Notes under the pieces: model-generated
What the model was told of the DNA's origin: nothing
Database searches by the model: none
What the model saw: the letters and a program-made list of their open reading frames with translations, nothing else
Assembly: GCA_963560245.1 (NCBI GenBank)
Contig: CAUWNS010000001.1
Coordinates: 144,557 to 208,556, forward strand
Direction: 5' to 3'
DNA from: Pseudoruminococcus_B sp937901805
GTDB lineage: Bacteria > Bacillota > Clostridia > Oscillospirales > Ruminococcaceae
DNA: 64,000 nucleotides
Shown here: positions 33,800 through 41,937 of the stretch, piece by piece
How the letters are laid out: each line of letters starts with the position of its first letter
Numbering within the stretch: the first letter of the stretch is position 1
Made by a program: the position numbers and the translations under genes

Positions 33800-34855
33800 A
33801 TGTCCATTTCCATTTCAACCAAGCGTCCCGGCGTATTTTCCGATTATACGGTCTCTTCCATCTACCGGGGCAATTCTTCCCGCGCAGTAGCCCTTGTCTG
33901 CAAAACAGAGCGGCAACCGGACAACATAGTCCGCATCCGGAGTTCTGAGGAGGCGCGGCGCCTTTTCCCCGGAGAAACCCTCCTATGCGGATGCTGTGAA
34001 ATCCTGTTTGCAAACGGGGTTGGGACAGTATACCTATCCTCTGTCTCTTCGGAGGCTTCTGATTACACCCAAGCCTATGGAGAAGGGTTTGCCCGGCTGG
34101 AAGAATATCAGGATATTTCCTGCGTAGTATGCGACTGTACGGACACGCCGATCCTTGCCAAACTCAAGTCCCATGTGGAGGTATGCAGCGCTGCAAGGCG
34201 CGAGCGCCTTGGATTTGCCGGACTGGATGACCTGGAGAATATGCAGGACACTGCACAAGCCCTTAACAGTGAGCGCATCTGTCTATGCGCGCCCGCATCC
34301 CTTATTGCGGAGACGGGAAAGGCGCTGGGCGTCTATACTGCATGCGGATTTGCCGCGCTCTGCGCTTCGGCGCAGGACCCGGCCGCCAGTTTCCACGGCG
34401 CACCGATTTCAGGGATCACTGGGCTGGGACAAAAGCTTTCGGAGAAGCAGATCGATCAGTGCATTGAATCCGGAGTAACTCCCTTTGAGATGGTACTGGG
34501 AGAATGTGAGCTTATCCGCGCGGTTACCACACGCACTCAAACGGAAGGGACGCCGGATTTATCCTTCCAAAGTATCAACACGATCCTGGTGATCGACAAC
34601 TGTCTTTCCACTATCCGAAACGCGCTCAAACTGCGTCTGCGGGGACTGAAAAACAACGCCATCACCCGACAATCCATTCAGTCCCAAGTCGCGGTAGAAT
34701 TGCAGAAAAAACTGGACGCGGGGATCATTGAATCTTATGGACCGCCAAATGTTTATGCTTCTTCTGACGATCCGGCAATTTGTGTCGTAGAGCTTACCTT
34801 TGCTGTCTGTCACAGTATCAACCAGATCCATATCTCCGCACATATCACCCTGTAA
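33800..34855 (+). CDS. contractile tail sheath protein
   Basis: A 351-residue protein with the sheath pattern: N-terminal KRPGVFSDYTVSSIYRG, and a C-terminal domain with INTILVIDNCLSTIRNALKL, TRQSIQSQVAVELQKKLDAG and VCHSINQIHISAHITL, typical of XkdK/gpFI-type sheaths. It forms the outer tube that contracts to drive the inner tube through a cell envelope. It is short for a sheath (usually 350-480 residues), which fits a minimal form without extra surface domains. AGGAGGG precedes the ATG. Confidence 0.88.
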   Translation: MSISISTKRPGVFSDYTVSSIYRGNSSRAVALVCKTERQPDNIVRIRSSEEARRLFPGETLLCGCCEILFANGVGTVYLSSVSSEASDYTQAYGEGFARLEEYQDISCVVCDCTDTPILAKLKSHVEVCSAARRERLGFAGLDDLENMQDTAQALNSERICLCAPASLIAETGKALGVYTACGFAALCASAQDPAASFHGAPISGITGLGQKLSEKQIDQCIESGVTPFEMVLGECELIRAVTTRTQTEGTPDLSFQSINTILVIDNCLSTIRNALKLRLRGLKNNAITRQSIQSQVAVELQKKLDAGIIESYGPPNVYASSDDPAICVVELTFAVCHSINQIHISAHITL

Positions 34856-34869
34856 AGGAGGGGAAACCA

Positions 34870-35244
34870 TTGGCTTTTATCAGTTTTCCAACCAGCAAGG
34901 ACATCTACCTGGAAGCCGACGGCAAACGGATCGCCGCAGTGGAATCTTACCGTGCAAAGACCACGAGGGAAAGCCGCTATATCGAGGCGTTCGGAGAAAC
35001 CGAACCGGTAGGGACGGTCGGCGGCCGGGCAAGACATATACTGGAACTCTCCCGGGTATCCGCCTGCGGGGAAACCCTGGATTTTTATAAACTGAGTAAT
35101 TTTAACCTTGTAATTGTACGGCCGGACAAACGAATCATTTATTCCGGTTGTGAATGGTCGGACATTACGGAGCAGGCAAACCTCAACGACACGATTCTGG
35201 AGCATGTGACCATTGCCGCCGCCAAAAGGATGGAAATGTCATGA
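34870..35244 (+). CDS. tail tube protein
   Basis: A 124-residue protein directly after the sheath, as in all contractile systems. It starts AFISFPTSKDIYLEADGKRI and has YRAKTTRESRYIEAFGETEP and a compact beta-barrel pattern through RHILELSRVSACGE. Rings of six form the inner tube. The start is a TTG 9 bases after AAAGGAGGGG. Its stop overlaps the next ATG (ATGA). Confidence 0.82.
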   Translation: MAFISFPTSKDIYLEADGKRIAAVESYRAKTTRESRYIEAFGETEPVGTVGGRARHILELSRVSACGETLDFYKLSNFNLVIVRPDKRIIYSGCEWSDITEQANLNDTILEHVTIAAAKRMEMS

Positions 35245-35594
35245 ACAAATTTTTGATACTTCCCAGAGGACTGTTCCGGATTACAGCCCCTTCTCTATAT
35301 GAACTGATCCTATGCCGCAGAATGCGGGAAGAGCTCGCCCCGGTTTTTACTGCACAGGGGGAACCGCCCGGCCGGGCAAAAGAACTTGCCGGAGCGGCCT
35401 GTTTCTGCTTTTTCAGCCTGAAACCCCTGATCGCGCGCCGTTTCCGCTCCCCGGAACAGATCTGCCACTCGCTCACACTTGAGCAGTTAGAGAAAATCTC
35501 CAAATTGTTTCCCAGTGGATATGAGGAAGACAGGACAGAAACCGGGTTCAACCCGAGTTTTGCAGAGGAGGTGTCCCAGCATGGACATTCTTGA
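35241..35594 (+). CDS. tail assembly chaperone-like protein (XkdN position)
   Basis: A 117-residue protein between the tube gene and the tape-measure position, where tail assembly chaperones lie. It is helical and basic in the middle (SLKPLIARRFRSPEQICHSL, then TLEQLEKISKLF). Chaperone genes often have a frameshifted longer form; here a 14-base overlap with the next gene exists, but no clear slippery heptamer was found. Assignment is from position, size and helix content. Confidence 0.6.
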   Translation: MNKFLILPRGLFRITAPSLYELILCRRMREELAPVFTAQGEPPGRAKELAGAACFCFFSLKPLIARRFRSPEQICHSLTLEQLEKISKLFPSGYEEDRTETGFNPSFAEEVSQHGHS

Positions 35595-35970
35595 TCTGGT
35601 TCTTGTACGGATGGAAGCCTCGGCCCGCAGACTTGATCTGATCCTGGGAGAAACCGCCTATCCCCCGTCGCACAGCCGGGGCGTCCCAGCAGCCGGGGCA
35701 TCCGTATTTCGACAGGATTCCCAGGGAACAGCAATTCCGACCAGAGAGGGACGTCCTGCTTCGGAAAAGAACACGGGTAAAACGCGGGAAAGCCCGGGAT
35801 CCGTTCTTCCAGCCGCCATGCCGGAGGAATCCTCTGAACATACCCGCTGGGAAAACCGCCTGTATCCGCCTGCACCGGAAAGCTACCGGGAATTCAGCGA
35901 ACAAATGCTGGAGGATATGCGCCGGCGCTCCACACTACCCCTGGATGAGGTGAGGACGGTGATATTATGA
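35581..35970 (+). CDS. unknown 129-residue protein in the tape-measure slot
   Basis: In PBSX-type clusters the very long tape-measure gene follows the chaperone and precedes the LysM gene. Here only this 129-residue frame is present. It has a short N-terminal helix (LVLVRMEASARRLDLIL), a middle rich in P, S, G and R that is probably disordered, and a C-terminal helix (SYREFSEQMLEDMRRRS). It lacks the long helical repeats and membrane segments of tape-measure proteins. It may be a reduced tape measure or an unrelated linker. GGAGG lies 8 bases before the ATG. Confidence 0.65.
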   Translation: MDILDLVLVRMEASARRLDLILGETAYPPSHSRGVPAAGASVFRQDSQGTAIPTREGRPASEKNTGKTRESPGSVLPAAMPEESSEHTRWENRLYPPAPESYREFSEQMLEDMRRRSTLPLDEVRTVIL

Positions 35971-36485
35971 GCATTTCCATTCTCAGGTACAAGACTTACA
36001 GCCTGCGGTACAATCCCCAGTCCTTCTCTGTCACCATCTCCCGATCCTTGTTCCGGCGCACAGCGCCGGGACTGGGGGAAATTATTGGAGAAAACGGCAT
36101 ACTGGCCCGTACGATCCGCGGAGAGGGCGAGTTTTTTGGACAGGATGCATTTGCACAATACCTTCAGCTGCAACAGATATTTTCCGATCCTGGGGAAGGT
36201 ATGCTTCATCTTCCGGGATTAAGCCCTTTCCCCGCCCTTTTCACGGAGCTGTCCCTAACTGGGAAGGCTGGGACTCAGAGTCTGTCCTATTCCTTTGCAT
36301 TCTGTGAAAAACCCCAGTTCCAAACCCAGAAGGAGGCGGTTTCCCCTCCGGAATACCACATTGCCAGTGCAGGAGAAACCCTGTGGGACATTGCCGCACA
36401 GTATTCCCTGAGTATCGAGGAACTGATTTCGCTTGGAGCCGGACAGACGCCATTACAGGGAGGAGAACGGGTGAGGCTGCAATGA
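35967..36485 (+). CDS. LysM-domain tail protein (XkdP-like)
   Basis: A 172-residue protein. The first about 120 residues resemble the baseplate/DNA-circulation-like domain of XkdP proteins (SLRYNPQSFSVTISR, then LHLPGLSPFPALFTELSL). The last about 47 residues are a LysM domain (YHIASAGETLWDIAAQYSLS) that should bind peptidoglycan. In contractile tails this protein links hub and tube and helps reach the cell wall. It overlaps both neighbours by 4 bases. Confidence 0.85.
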   Translation: MSISILRYKTYSLRYNPQSFSVTISRSLFRRTAPGLGEIIGENGILARTIRGEGEFFGQDAFAQYLQLQQIFSDPGEGMLHLPGLSPFPALFTELSLTGKAGTQSLSYSFAFCEKPQFQTQKEAVSPPEYHIASAGETLWDIAAQYSLSIEELISLGAGQTPLQGGERVRLQ

Positions 36486-37462
36486 GTTTATCTGTAACGC
36501 TATATGACGAATCCGGAGTGAAAATATCTCCCCGCGCTCCGATCTCCTTTTCTCTTATTCACAGCATGGACACCCCTGTGGACAGCCTGAAAGCAGTTTT
36601 TTTAGAAGAACCGTGCTTTTCCAGGGAAATGGCCGCGGTGGAAATCCATTCTACAGAGCGAACACTCTTTTCCGGACTGATTGATGAACAGGAACTCCAG
36701 ATTTCTTCCAGCGGCAAATGGGTAACTCTTACCGGGCGCAGCAGAGCGGCTCTGCTCTGTGACAATGAGGCCCTGCCTGGACAATACCTGGAAACCAAAC
36801 TTGACAGTATCTTTGAAAGGCATGTAAAACCATACGGGTTTTCCTTCATACAGACGGAAGAACAGCTTCCGCTTCCCAGTTTTCTGGTAGCAAAAGGCGA
36901 AAGCGAACTGGACGTCCTAATCCGTTTTTGTCTGCTAAGCGGGTACCCCGCTCCCCGCTTTACCGCCGACAACCGGATGGTTGTCTCCCGCAGGAACGCG
37001 GGCCGTACCTTCTATGTCTCCAACACCGCACAGGGGGCCATCCCCTTCCTGTCCATATTTAGAAAGCTGGCCCGCCACACCTGCATATCGGAGATCTTCT
37101 TAAAAAACCAGGACGGAATATACAGTACGGCAGTGGAAAATCCATATGCCCTGCTCCATGGAATCCGGCGCAGGCGGTATCTCTCCCCGGCGAATGAATG
37201 GGCGGTGCGCGGCGATCTGGACGCTAAACGCCGGATTGCCGCTTCGATGTACAACCGGCTTGCCGTCGAAACACAGCTTCCCGGACTGCATGCGGCAGAG
37301 CTTGGAGACAATGTATTTTTAGACGATGGAACAACGGCCGATCTTTATTCCATTACAGGAATCAAATGGCAGAGAAAGGAACAGGGAGACAGCACACTGC
37401 TGATTTTGAGCAGTCCGGAACTCTGGACAGAAAACGGAGGAATATACGATGTGGCTCAATGA
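36482..37462 (+). CDS. baseplate hub protein (gpD/XkdQ-like)
   Basis: A 326-residue protein with the layout of late-control D/gp27-like hub proteins: N-terminal strands with VDSLKAVFLEE, then LDSIFERHVKPYGFSF, SELDVLIRFCLLSGYPAPRF in the middle and a C-terminal beta-domain (LHAAELGDNVFLDDGTTADLY cut short here to its pattern). It would form the trimeric hub at the end of the tube. It overlaps the LysM gene by 4 bases and the next gene by 14. Confidence 0.78.
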   Translation: MSLSVTLYDESGVKISPRAPISFSLIHSMDTPVDSLKAVFLEEPCFSREMAAVEIHSTERTLFSGLIDEQELQISSSGKWVTLTGRSRAALLCDNEALPGQYLETKLDSIFERHVKPYGFSFIQTEEQLPLPSFLVAKGESELDVLIRFCLLSGYPAPRFTADNRMVVSRRNAGRTFYVSNTAQGAIPFLSIFRKLARHTCISEIFLKNQDGIYSTAVENPYALLHGIRRRRYLSPANEWAVRGDLDAKRRIAASMYNRLAVETQLPGLHAAELGDNVFLDDGTTADLYSITGIKWQRKEQGDSTLLILSSPELWTENGGIYDVAQ

Positions 37463-37820
37463 ACTGAACAGATACCGGACGTCTGCCCCCGCCCAAGCCG
37501 GAGTAGTATCGCTCTCTGAAAACGGGCAGATAGGCGTAACCGGATGCATGGAAAACCGGACGGCTCCGCTATTTGCACCATACGGGTTCTTTGCTGTACC
37601 CAGCGAAGGGGAAACCGCATTGCTTGTGGAAATGGACGGAGGGTACTGCATTGCGGGATTCCTCTCCCACAGCAAAAACCTGGCTCCCGGCGAGCTGGAA
37701 CTACGCGTCCCATCCGGCGCATATTTCAGGCTATGTGCGGATGGGACACTCCAGCTAAACGGATACCGGATTGCCAATACATCAAACAGACAGGAGGGAT
37801 TCCCATCGACACACAATTAA
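37449..37820 (+). CDS. baseplate spike/V-like protein
   Basis: A 123-residue protein with an OB-fold-like N-terminal part (AQAGVVSLSENGQIGVTGCM, GFFAVPSEGETALLVEMDGG) and a C-terminal segment ASGAYFRLCADG-like (here PSGAYFRLCADGTLQLNGYR), the start of the short beta-helix used as a piercing spike in gpV proteins. It is shorter than phage gpV (about 200). It overlaps the hub gene by 14 bases. Confidence 0.72.
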   Translation: MWLNELNRYRTSAPAQAGVVSLSENGQIGVTGCMENRTAPLFAPYGFFAVPSEGETALLVEMDGGYCIAGFLSHSKNLAPGELELRVPSGAYFRLCADGTLQLNGYRIANTSNRQEGFPSTHN

Positions 37821-38155
37821 ACGGAAAAGATATGGCGAAAGATTCCCGAGGCATACCCTATTCCATTCATGGAACGGAGGAACTCCTGCAGCAAATTCTC
37901 ATCCGCCTGACCGTCCGCAAAGGTAAATTCCTGCCGGATCCGGAGCTTGGCAGCAGGCTTTTCCTGCTATCAGGCGCTTCCCCTGCCAGGGCAAACAGCC
38001 TGGCGGAAGAATATGTCCGGGAAGCCCTGGCAGATATGAGGGACATCCAAATTGAGCAGGTAGAAGCGGTATTTTCCGCCAGAGAAGATCGGTTTCATCT
38101 GACTGTTTGGATTTCCTATTTGGGAGAAACCATGGAGGTGAGGGCATCCCTATGA
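37805..38155 (+). CDS. baseplate wedge gp25/W-like (XkdS-like) protein, unusual start
   Basis: A protein of 107-116 residues with the gp25/W pattern: DSRGIPYSIHGTEELLQQIL, then LTVRKGKFLPDPELGSRLF. It starts the baseplate wedge and nucleates sheath assembly. A perfect AGGAGGG lies 6 bases before an ATC codon (37805), which is taken here as the start. The first in-frame ATG is 27 bases later (37832), with only a weak site. No GTG or TTG is in place. Its stop overlaps the next ATG. Confidence 0.75.
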   Translation: MDTQLNGKDMAKDSRGIPYSIHGTEELLQQILIRLTVRKGKFLPDPELGSRLFLLSGASPARANSLAEEYVREALADMRDIQIEQVEAVFSAREDRFHLTVWISYLGETMEVRASL

Positions 38156-39246
38156 AAACCTATGAACAATTGCTTGCTATTATGGAAAAAACCTATACTT
38201 CCTTGACCGGATTCTCCCCAAACAGTGCTTCTGATATAGGTATCCGACTGAAGGTTCTTGCCACCGTATGCGCAGAATTTTACCAAGAACTGGCGCGTTT
38301 GCAAAGAGAGCTGTTTGCACAGACAGCTACTGGAACTTATCTGGATATGCATGCTCAGACCAGGGGCCTTTCCCGCAAACAGGCCATTCCCTCCACAGGG
38401 GTACTGCGCTTTTCCAGAGACACAGCGGCGCTGTCGGATATTGTGATTCCGCAGAACACCCTCTGTGCATGTACGGGAGGAAGTCCGCTGAGATTTCTCA
38501 CTACTCAGCAGGCTGTTCTGAAAAAAGGGGAACTGTCGGTTGATATCCCCGCATGTGCTCAAACCGGCGGAGAGGAAACCAATACTGCTGCAAATACCGT
38601 AAATATTCTGATCACTCCGCCCCAGGGGATCAGCCGTGTAACCAATCCTTTTCCCTTTCGGGGAGGGGCGCTGGCCGAGACGGATACTCAGCTGCGCAAA
38701 CGCCTGATGGATTCTTACCGTTTTATTTCCAACGGAACCAATGCGGCATTTTACAATAATCTTGCCCTGCAAACGGATGCTGTCAGCAGTACGCATGTCA
38801 TCCCACGTGCCAGAGGGCGCGGCACGGTAGACGTTGTCATTGCGGAAGAAAACGGAACTGCTTCTCCAGAACTTATCAGCCGGCTGCAAGCAGAGATAGA
38901 AGAAAAGCGGGAAATCAATGTCGACGTACAGGTGCAATCCGCCGAAATCCTGCCGGTCACCCTCTCTCTTCAGTTTCAATGCCATCCAGGATACGATCCG
39001 GCAGAAACGGCACAGGCTTGCACGGATACTATTGGCGGGGTTCTGAACCGCTATGAAATTGCAAGTCCGCTATACCTGTGCGATCTCTATGCCATGCTGC
39101 ATGGAATGCCCCAGCTACAGAGTTATACGTTTCCCGGTTTTACCGATATTGTACCGGAGGACACCAAGATCCTCCGTCTTCAAAAAATCAACGCTGTTTG
39201 CGGGGAAGAAACTTTTTCCTGTACCTACAGCAAGGAGGGAAGCTGA
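38152..39246 (+). CDS. baseplate J-like protein
   Basis: A 364-residue protein of the baseplate J family (PBSX XkdT, P2 gpJ). Visible are the N-terminal YEQLLAIMEKTYTSLTGFSP, SDIGIRLKVLATVCAEFYQE, the middle FRGGALAETDTQLRKRLMDS and the C-terminal domain with DTIGGVLNRYEIASPLYLC. It builds the arms of the baseplate ring. The length is close to family normal. It overlaps genes on both sides by 1-4 bases. Confidence 0.88.
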   Translation: MKTYEQLLAIMEKTYTSLTGFSPNSASDIGIRLKVLATVCAEFYQELARLQRELFAQTATGTYLDMHAQTRGLSRKQAIPSTGVLRFSRDTAALSDIVIPQNTLCACTGGSPLRFLTTQQAVLKKGELSVDIPACAQTGGEETNTAANTVNILITPPQGISRVTNPFPFRGGALAETDTQLRKRLMDSYRFISNGTNAAFYNNLALQTDAVSSTHVIPRARGRGTVDVVIAEENGTASPELISRLQAEIEEKREINVDVQVQSAEILPVTLSLQFQCHPGYDPAETAQACTDTIGGVLNRYEIASPLYLCDLYAMLHGMPQLQSYTFPGFTDIVPEDTKILRLQKINAVCGEETFSCTYSKEGS

Positions 39247-39830
39247 TGCGCCCCTGTATGGACAGTTTACAAAAGCTCATGCGCTCCACCGGACTGTATT
39301 CCTTAAAAGAGGGAGATCTGACGGAGGCAGAGCTGCTCAGTTACGCCGCCGTTTTGGAAGAAATCGAGCGTCTGCTCGCTGATACCGCACAGGAAGCCAT
39401 CCCGCTCACAGCAGAGGACAGCGGACTACTTGCTTATGAGGAGCTGCTCGGGCAGGACCGGAGCGGATTGCCGGTGGACAGGCGAAGGGACATGATTATC
39501 TACGCGCTTTCCATGCAGCCAAAGGATTTTGACAGACAGGGAATTGTGCGGGCACTGCGTTCCCTTGGCATTGAAACGGAAATTACAGAACAGACAGCTG
39601 AAGAACGGATTACTGTGAAAATTACAGAATTTTCCGGAAACATCCATGACTATGACAAACTACGGGAGGATGCGCGCGGAATTTTACCCGCTCATCTGGA
39701 GACTGTTTTTGAAATGAGTTCCTTTACCTGGGAGGAATTTGACACAAAAGATCTGACCTGGGAGGAATTTGAGTCCAATTCCTTTTCCTGGGACGAATTT
39801 GAAATCAACGGCTCACAGCTGAAAAAATAG
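39246..39830 (+). CDS. DUF2313/YmfQ-like tail protein with WEEF repeats
   Basis: A 194-residue protein. The first about 155 residues fit the XkdU/YmfQ/gpI family that follows baseplate J (LTEAELLSYAAVLEEIERLL; MIIYALSMQPKDFD; ETEITEQTAEERITVKI). The last 35 residues are three tandem 10-residue repeats with the core TWEEF, TWEEF, SWDEF. Such a tail could dock fibres or an adaptor. The start overlaps the J stop by one base. Confidence 0.75.
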   Translation: MRPCMDSLQKLMRSTGLYSLKEGDLTEAELLSYAAVLEEIERLLADTAQEAIPLTAEDSGLLAYEELLGQDRSGLPVDRRRDMIIYALSMQPKDFDRQGIVRALRSLGIETEITEQTAEERITVKITEFSGNIHDYDKLREDARGILPAHLETVFEMSSFTWEEFDTKDLTWEEFESNSFSWDEFEINGSQLKK

Positions 39831-39846
39831 TAAAAGGAGGTTTCCT

Positions 39847-40386
39847 ATGCCCAGTACCAACAAGACAGAACATTACCATCTCAACTCCTGGATTGGTTCT
39901 GACAAACCGCAAAGGGAGGACTTTAACGCAGATAACCAACTGCTCGATTCGGCGCTTCATACGATACAAACGCTTGCACAGACAGGAGTTTCCACAGCTT
40001 CTTCTGCGGCAGGCGCTCTTTCTGAACATGCAGAGGACAAAAATGCCCATCTGAGTGAGCAGCAATGTGAAAAAATATCCAAGAGCCTGAAGGTGACCCT
40101 TGGGAGCTACACTGGAAATGGCTCACGGGAACGGCTCGTGCCGCTTTCTTCCCATGCGCGCTTTGTCCTGATTTTTCCTCTGACGGAATCCCCGGTCTTT
40201 CTTTCCAGTGCAGCGGGTACTGTCATACGATTTGGCATCTGCTCCGATCTGGGATGTTCGTACGGGCTTTCCTATGAGGAAGAGGGTTTTACCGTGCATC
40301 AAAATGCAACGGCAAACCCCACCGCCAAAAATCCCGGGTTCAATGATTCCGGTATTTCCTACCTGTACCTTGCCTTCTTCGAGTAA
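39847..40386 (+). CDS. small tail fibre-like structural protein
   Basis: A 179-residue protein. The N-terminus (TEHYHLNSWIGSDKPQREDF, then ADNQLLDSAL) is the attachment pattern shared by many clostridial phage tail proteins, followed by DKNAHLSEQQCEKI. The C-terminal about 100 residues form a beta-rich domain that may bind a surface ligand. It is much shorter than true tail fibres. AAAGGAGG precedes the ATG. It is the last gene of the cluster. Confidence 0.78.
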   Translation: MPSTNKTEHYHLNSWIGSDKPQREDFNADNQLLDSALHTIQTLAQTGVSTASSAAGALSEHAEDKNAHLSEQQCEKISKSLKVTLGSYTGNGSRERLVPLSSHARFVLIFPLTESPVFLSSAAGTVIRFGICSDLGCSYGLSYEEEGFTVHQNATANPTAKNPGFNDSGISYLYLAFFE

Positions 40387-40393
40387 ATGGAGA

Positions 40394-40429
40394 AAAAACG
40401 TCCTACGGAATACTCCGCAGGACGTTTTT
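40394..40429. terminator. bidirectional intrinsic terminator
   Basis: A long stem (AAAAACGTCCT plus CGGA, with complement) has A and T tracts on both sides. It closes the phage-like cluster and the convergent SpoVAF-like gene. Confidence 0.9.
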
Positions 40430-41877
40430 CAGCTGTTTTTATGGTTCATTTTTTCACGGACAAATTTCCGTTTAAGGGCGGTCCAATCAAACGGGATAAG
40501 CGGATAGAGATAGCTCCTTCCGGAAATATCCCGATTACACAAGATCGCAATCAATTCCAATGCCAAGCCGATCCCAAATCCCCAATATCCAAAGAAATGG
40601 GTGAGGACAAGCAGTAAAACCCGCCCAAATTTAAATGCATAGCCGAGTTCAAAATCCGGCTGGGTAAAAATTGCAGTCGCTGTAAAAGCGGAAAACAAAA
40701 TGGTATCCGGAATAAAAATCCCTGCCCTTACCGCAAATTCCCCCAAAAGGAGCGCCCCAACAATACTCAGGGAACTGCTGAGGATATCCGGCGTATTGAC
40801 TGACGCCAGCCGCAGACCGTCGACTGCCAGTTCCAACAGGAGAAGCTGTGCAATGACAGGCAGACCGTTCGGCTCCTCAATCTGCAAAAAGGACATCCAT
40901 GAGGGGAAATCCCCCGGATGCTGAAGATACAGCAGCCAAAGCGGAGTAACCACCAGCGTAGACAGAAAAATAACCAGTCGGACAAGGCGCATATAGGTTC
41001 CGGTAACAGGGGGAAAATAGAAATCATCCGCTTCCTCGAAGAAATCAAAGAAGGAGGTGGGCAGAATCATAACAGATGGGGTATTGTCAATCAAGACCAG
41101 CAGCTTGCCCTCCTGCACACAGGCGGCGGCCACGTCCGGACGTTCTGTATAACGCACCTTTGGGAGCGGATTGAACCATTTGGTATCCACCAGAACCTCC
41201 GCCAAGCTCTGCATAGTCATGGTCAGAGAATTGATCCGCAGGTTCTGGAGTTTCTCTCGAATTTTCCGAAGCAGGCGTTTGTCCACCTGGTTGTCCAGAT
41301 AGCACAAAACCACATCCGTCTGCGAGCGCCTGCCGACTTTGGTGATCTCCATAGTCAGGTGAGGATCCCGCAGGCGCCTGCGGATCAGCGCTGTATTGAA
41401 GACCACCGTCTCAACAAATCCTTCGTGGGAACCTCGAAGCACCTTATCCTTATCCGGTTCCTGAATGCTGCGCTGGGGATAAGTCCTGGAATCCACCAGA
41501 ATACACTGCCGGAACCCTTCGACAAACATCCCCGTATTCCCGGACAGGATATCAGTCAAAATCTCGTCTGGCTCCTCTTTTGCCGTCACCTCGACATAGG
41601 GGACAAAACGCTTGATAAACTCCTGTACTCCGGCGATATCCCCCATTTCCCGCGGCGTGATTTTCATCATGAAATCCATCATCTTAGCAAAGACCTCATC
41701 CTTGATAAAACCATCCACGAACAAAATTGTAGTCTCTTTTCCGCCAATCAGAAATTCCTTTGTAACCAGATCAAAACTTTTATTTGCTTGCCACTTTTCC
41801 AGCACCTGACTGAACAAGGCCCATTCCCTCCCATCGTTTTTGATAGTATTGTTGGAAACGGACCAGAGTATGCACAT
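40429..41877 (-). CDS. GerA/SpoVAF-family spore germination protein
   Basis: A 482-residue protein. The N-terminal about 270 residues are hydrophilic (ANKSFDLVTKEFLIGGKETT; ELVSGNTGMF-like DILSGNTGMFVEGFRQ; EPDKDKVLRGSHEGFVETV). The C-terminal half has about 5-6 membrane segments with PSWMSFLQIEEPNGLP. This is the GerA subunit-A layout; the lack of adjacent gerB and gerC subunits favours SpoVAF, a dipicolinate-channel-linked member. It would sit in the inner spore membrane and act in germination. It supports a spore-forming host. Confidence 0.85.
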   Translation of the reverse strand: MCILWSVSNNTIKNDGREWALFSQVLEKWQANKSFDLVTKEFLIGGKETTILFVDGFIKDEVFAKMMDFMMKITPREMGDIAGVQEFIKRFVPYVEVTAKEEPDEILTDILSGNTGMFVEGFRQCILVDSRTYPQRSIQEPDKDKVLRGSHEGFVETVVFNTALIRRRLRDPHLTMEITKVGRRSQTDVVLCYLDNQVDKRLLRKIREKLQNLRINSLTMTMQSLAEVLVDTKWFNPLPKVRYTERPDVAAACVQEGKLLVLIDNTPSVMILPTSFFDFFEEADDFYFPPVTGTYMRLVRLVIFLSTLVVTPLWLLYLQHPGDFPSWMSFLQIEEPNGLPVIAQLLLLELAVDGLRLASVNTPDILSSSLSIVGALLLGEFAVRAGIFIPDTILFSAFTATAIFTQPDFELGYAFKFGRVLLLVLTHFFGYWGFGIGLALELIAILCNRDISGRSYLYPLIPFDWTALKRKFVREKMNHKNS

Positions 41878-41896
41878 ATCCCAGCATATGTTTCAA

Positions 41897-41930
41897 AAAA
41901 AGCCCCCCTGATAAAACAGAGGGCCTTTTT
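41897..41930 (-). terminator. probable intrinsic terminator
   Basis: An imperfect GC stem (CCCTCTG with CAGGGGGG) is followed on the minus strand by CTTTTTTTG. It lies just after the stop of the lipoprotein foldase gene and before the SpoVAF-like gene. Confidence 0.6.
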
Positions 41931-41937
41931 ATCCGGT

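Noticed and set aside
27247..40386. Reading the phage-like cluster as an ordinary complete prophage
   Set aside because: No integrase, repressor, replication or lysis genes and no att-like direct repeats were seen at the borders, and both flanks are intact core genes with their own terminators.
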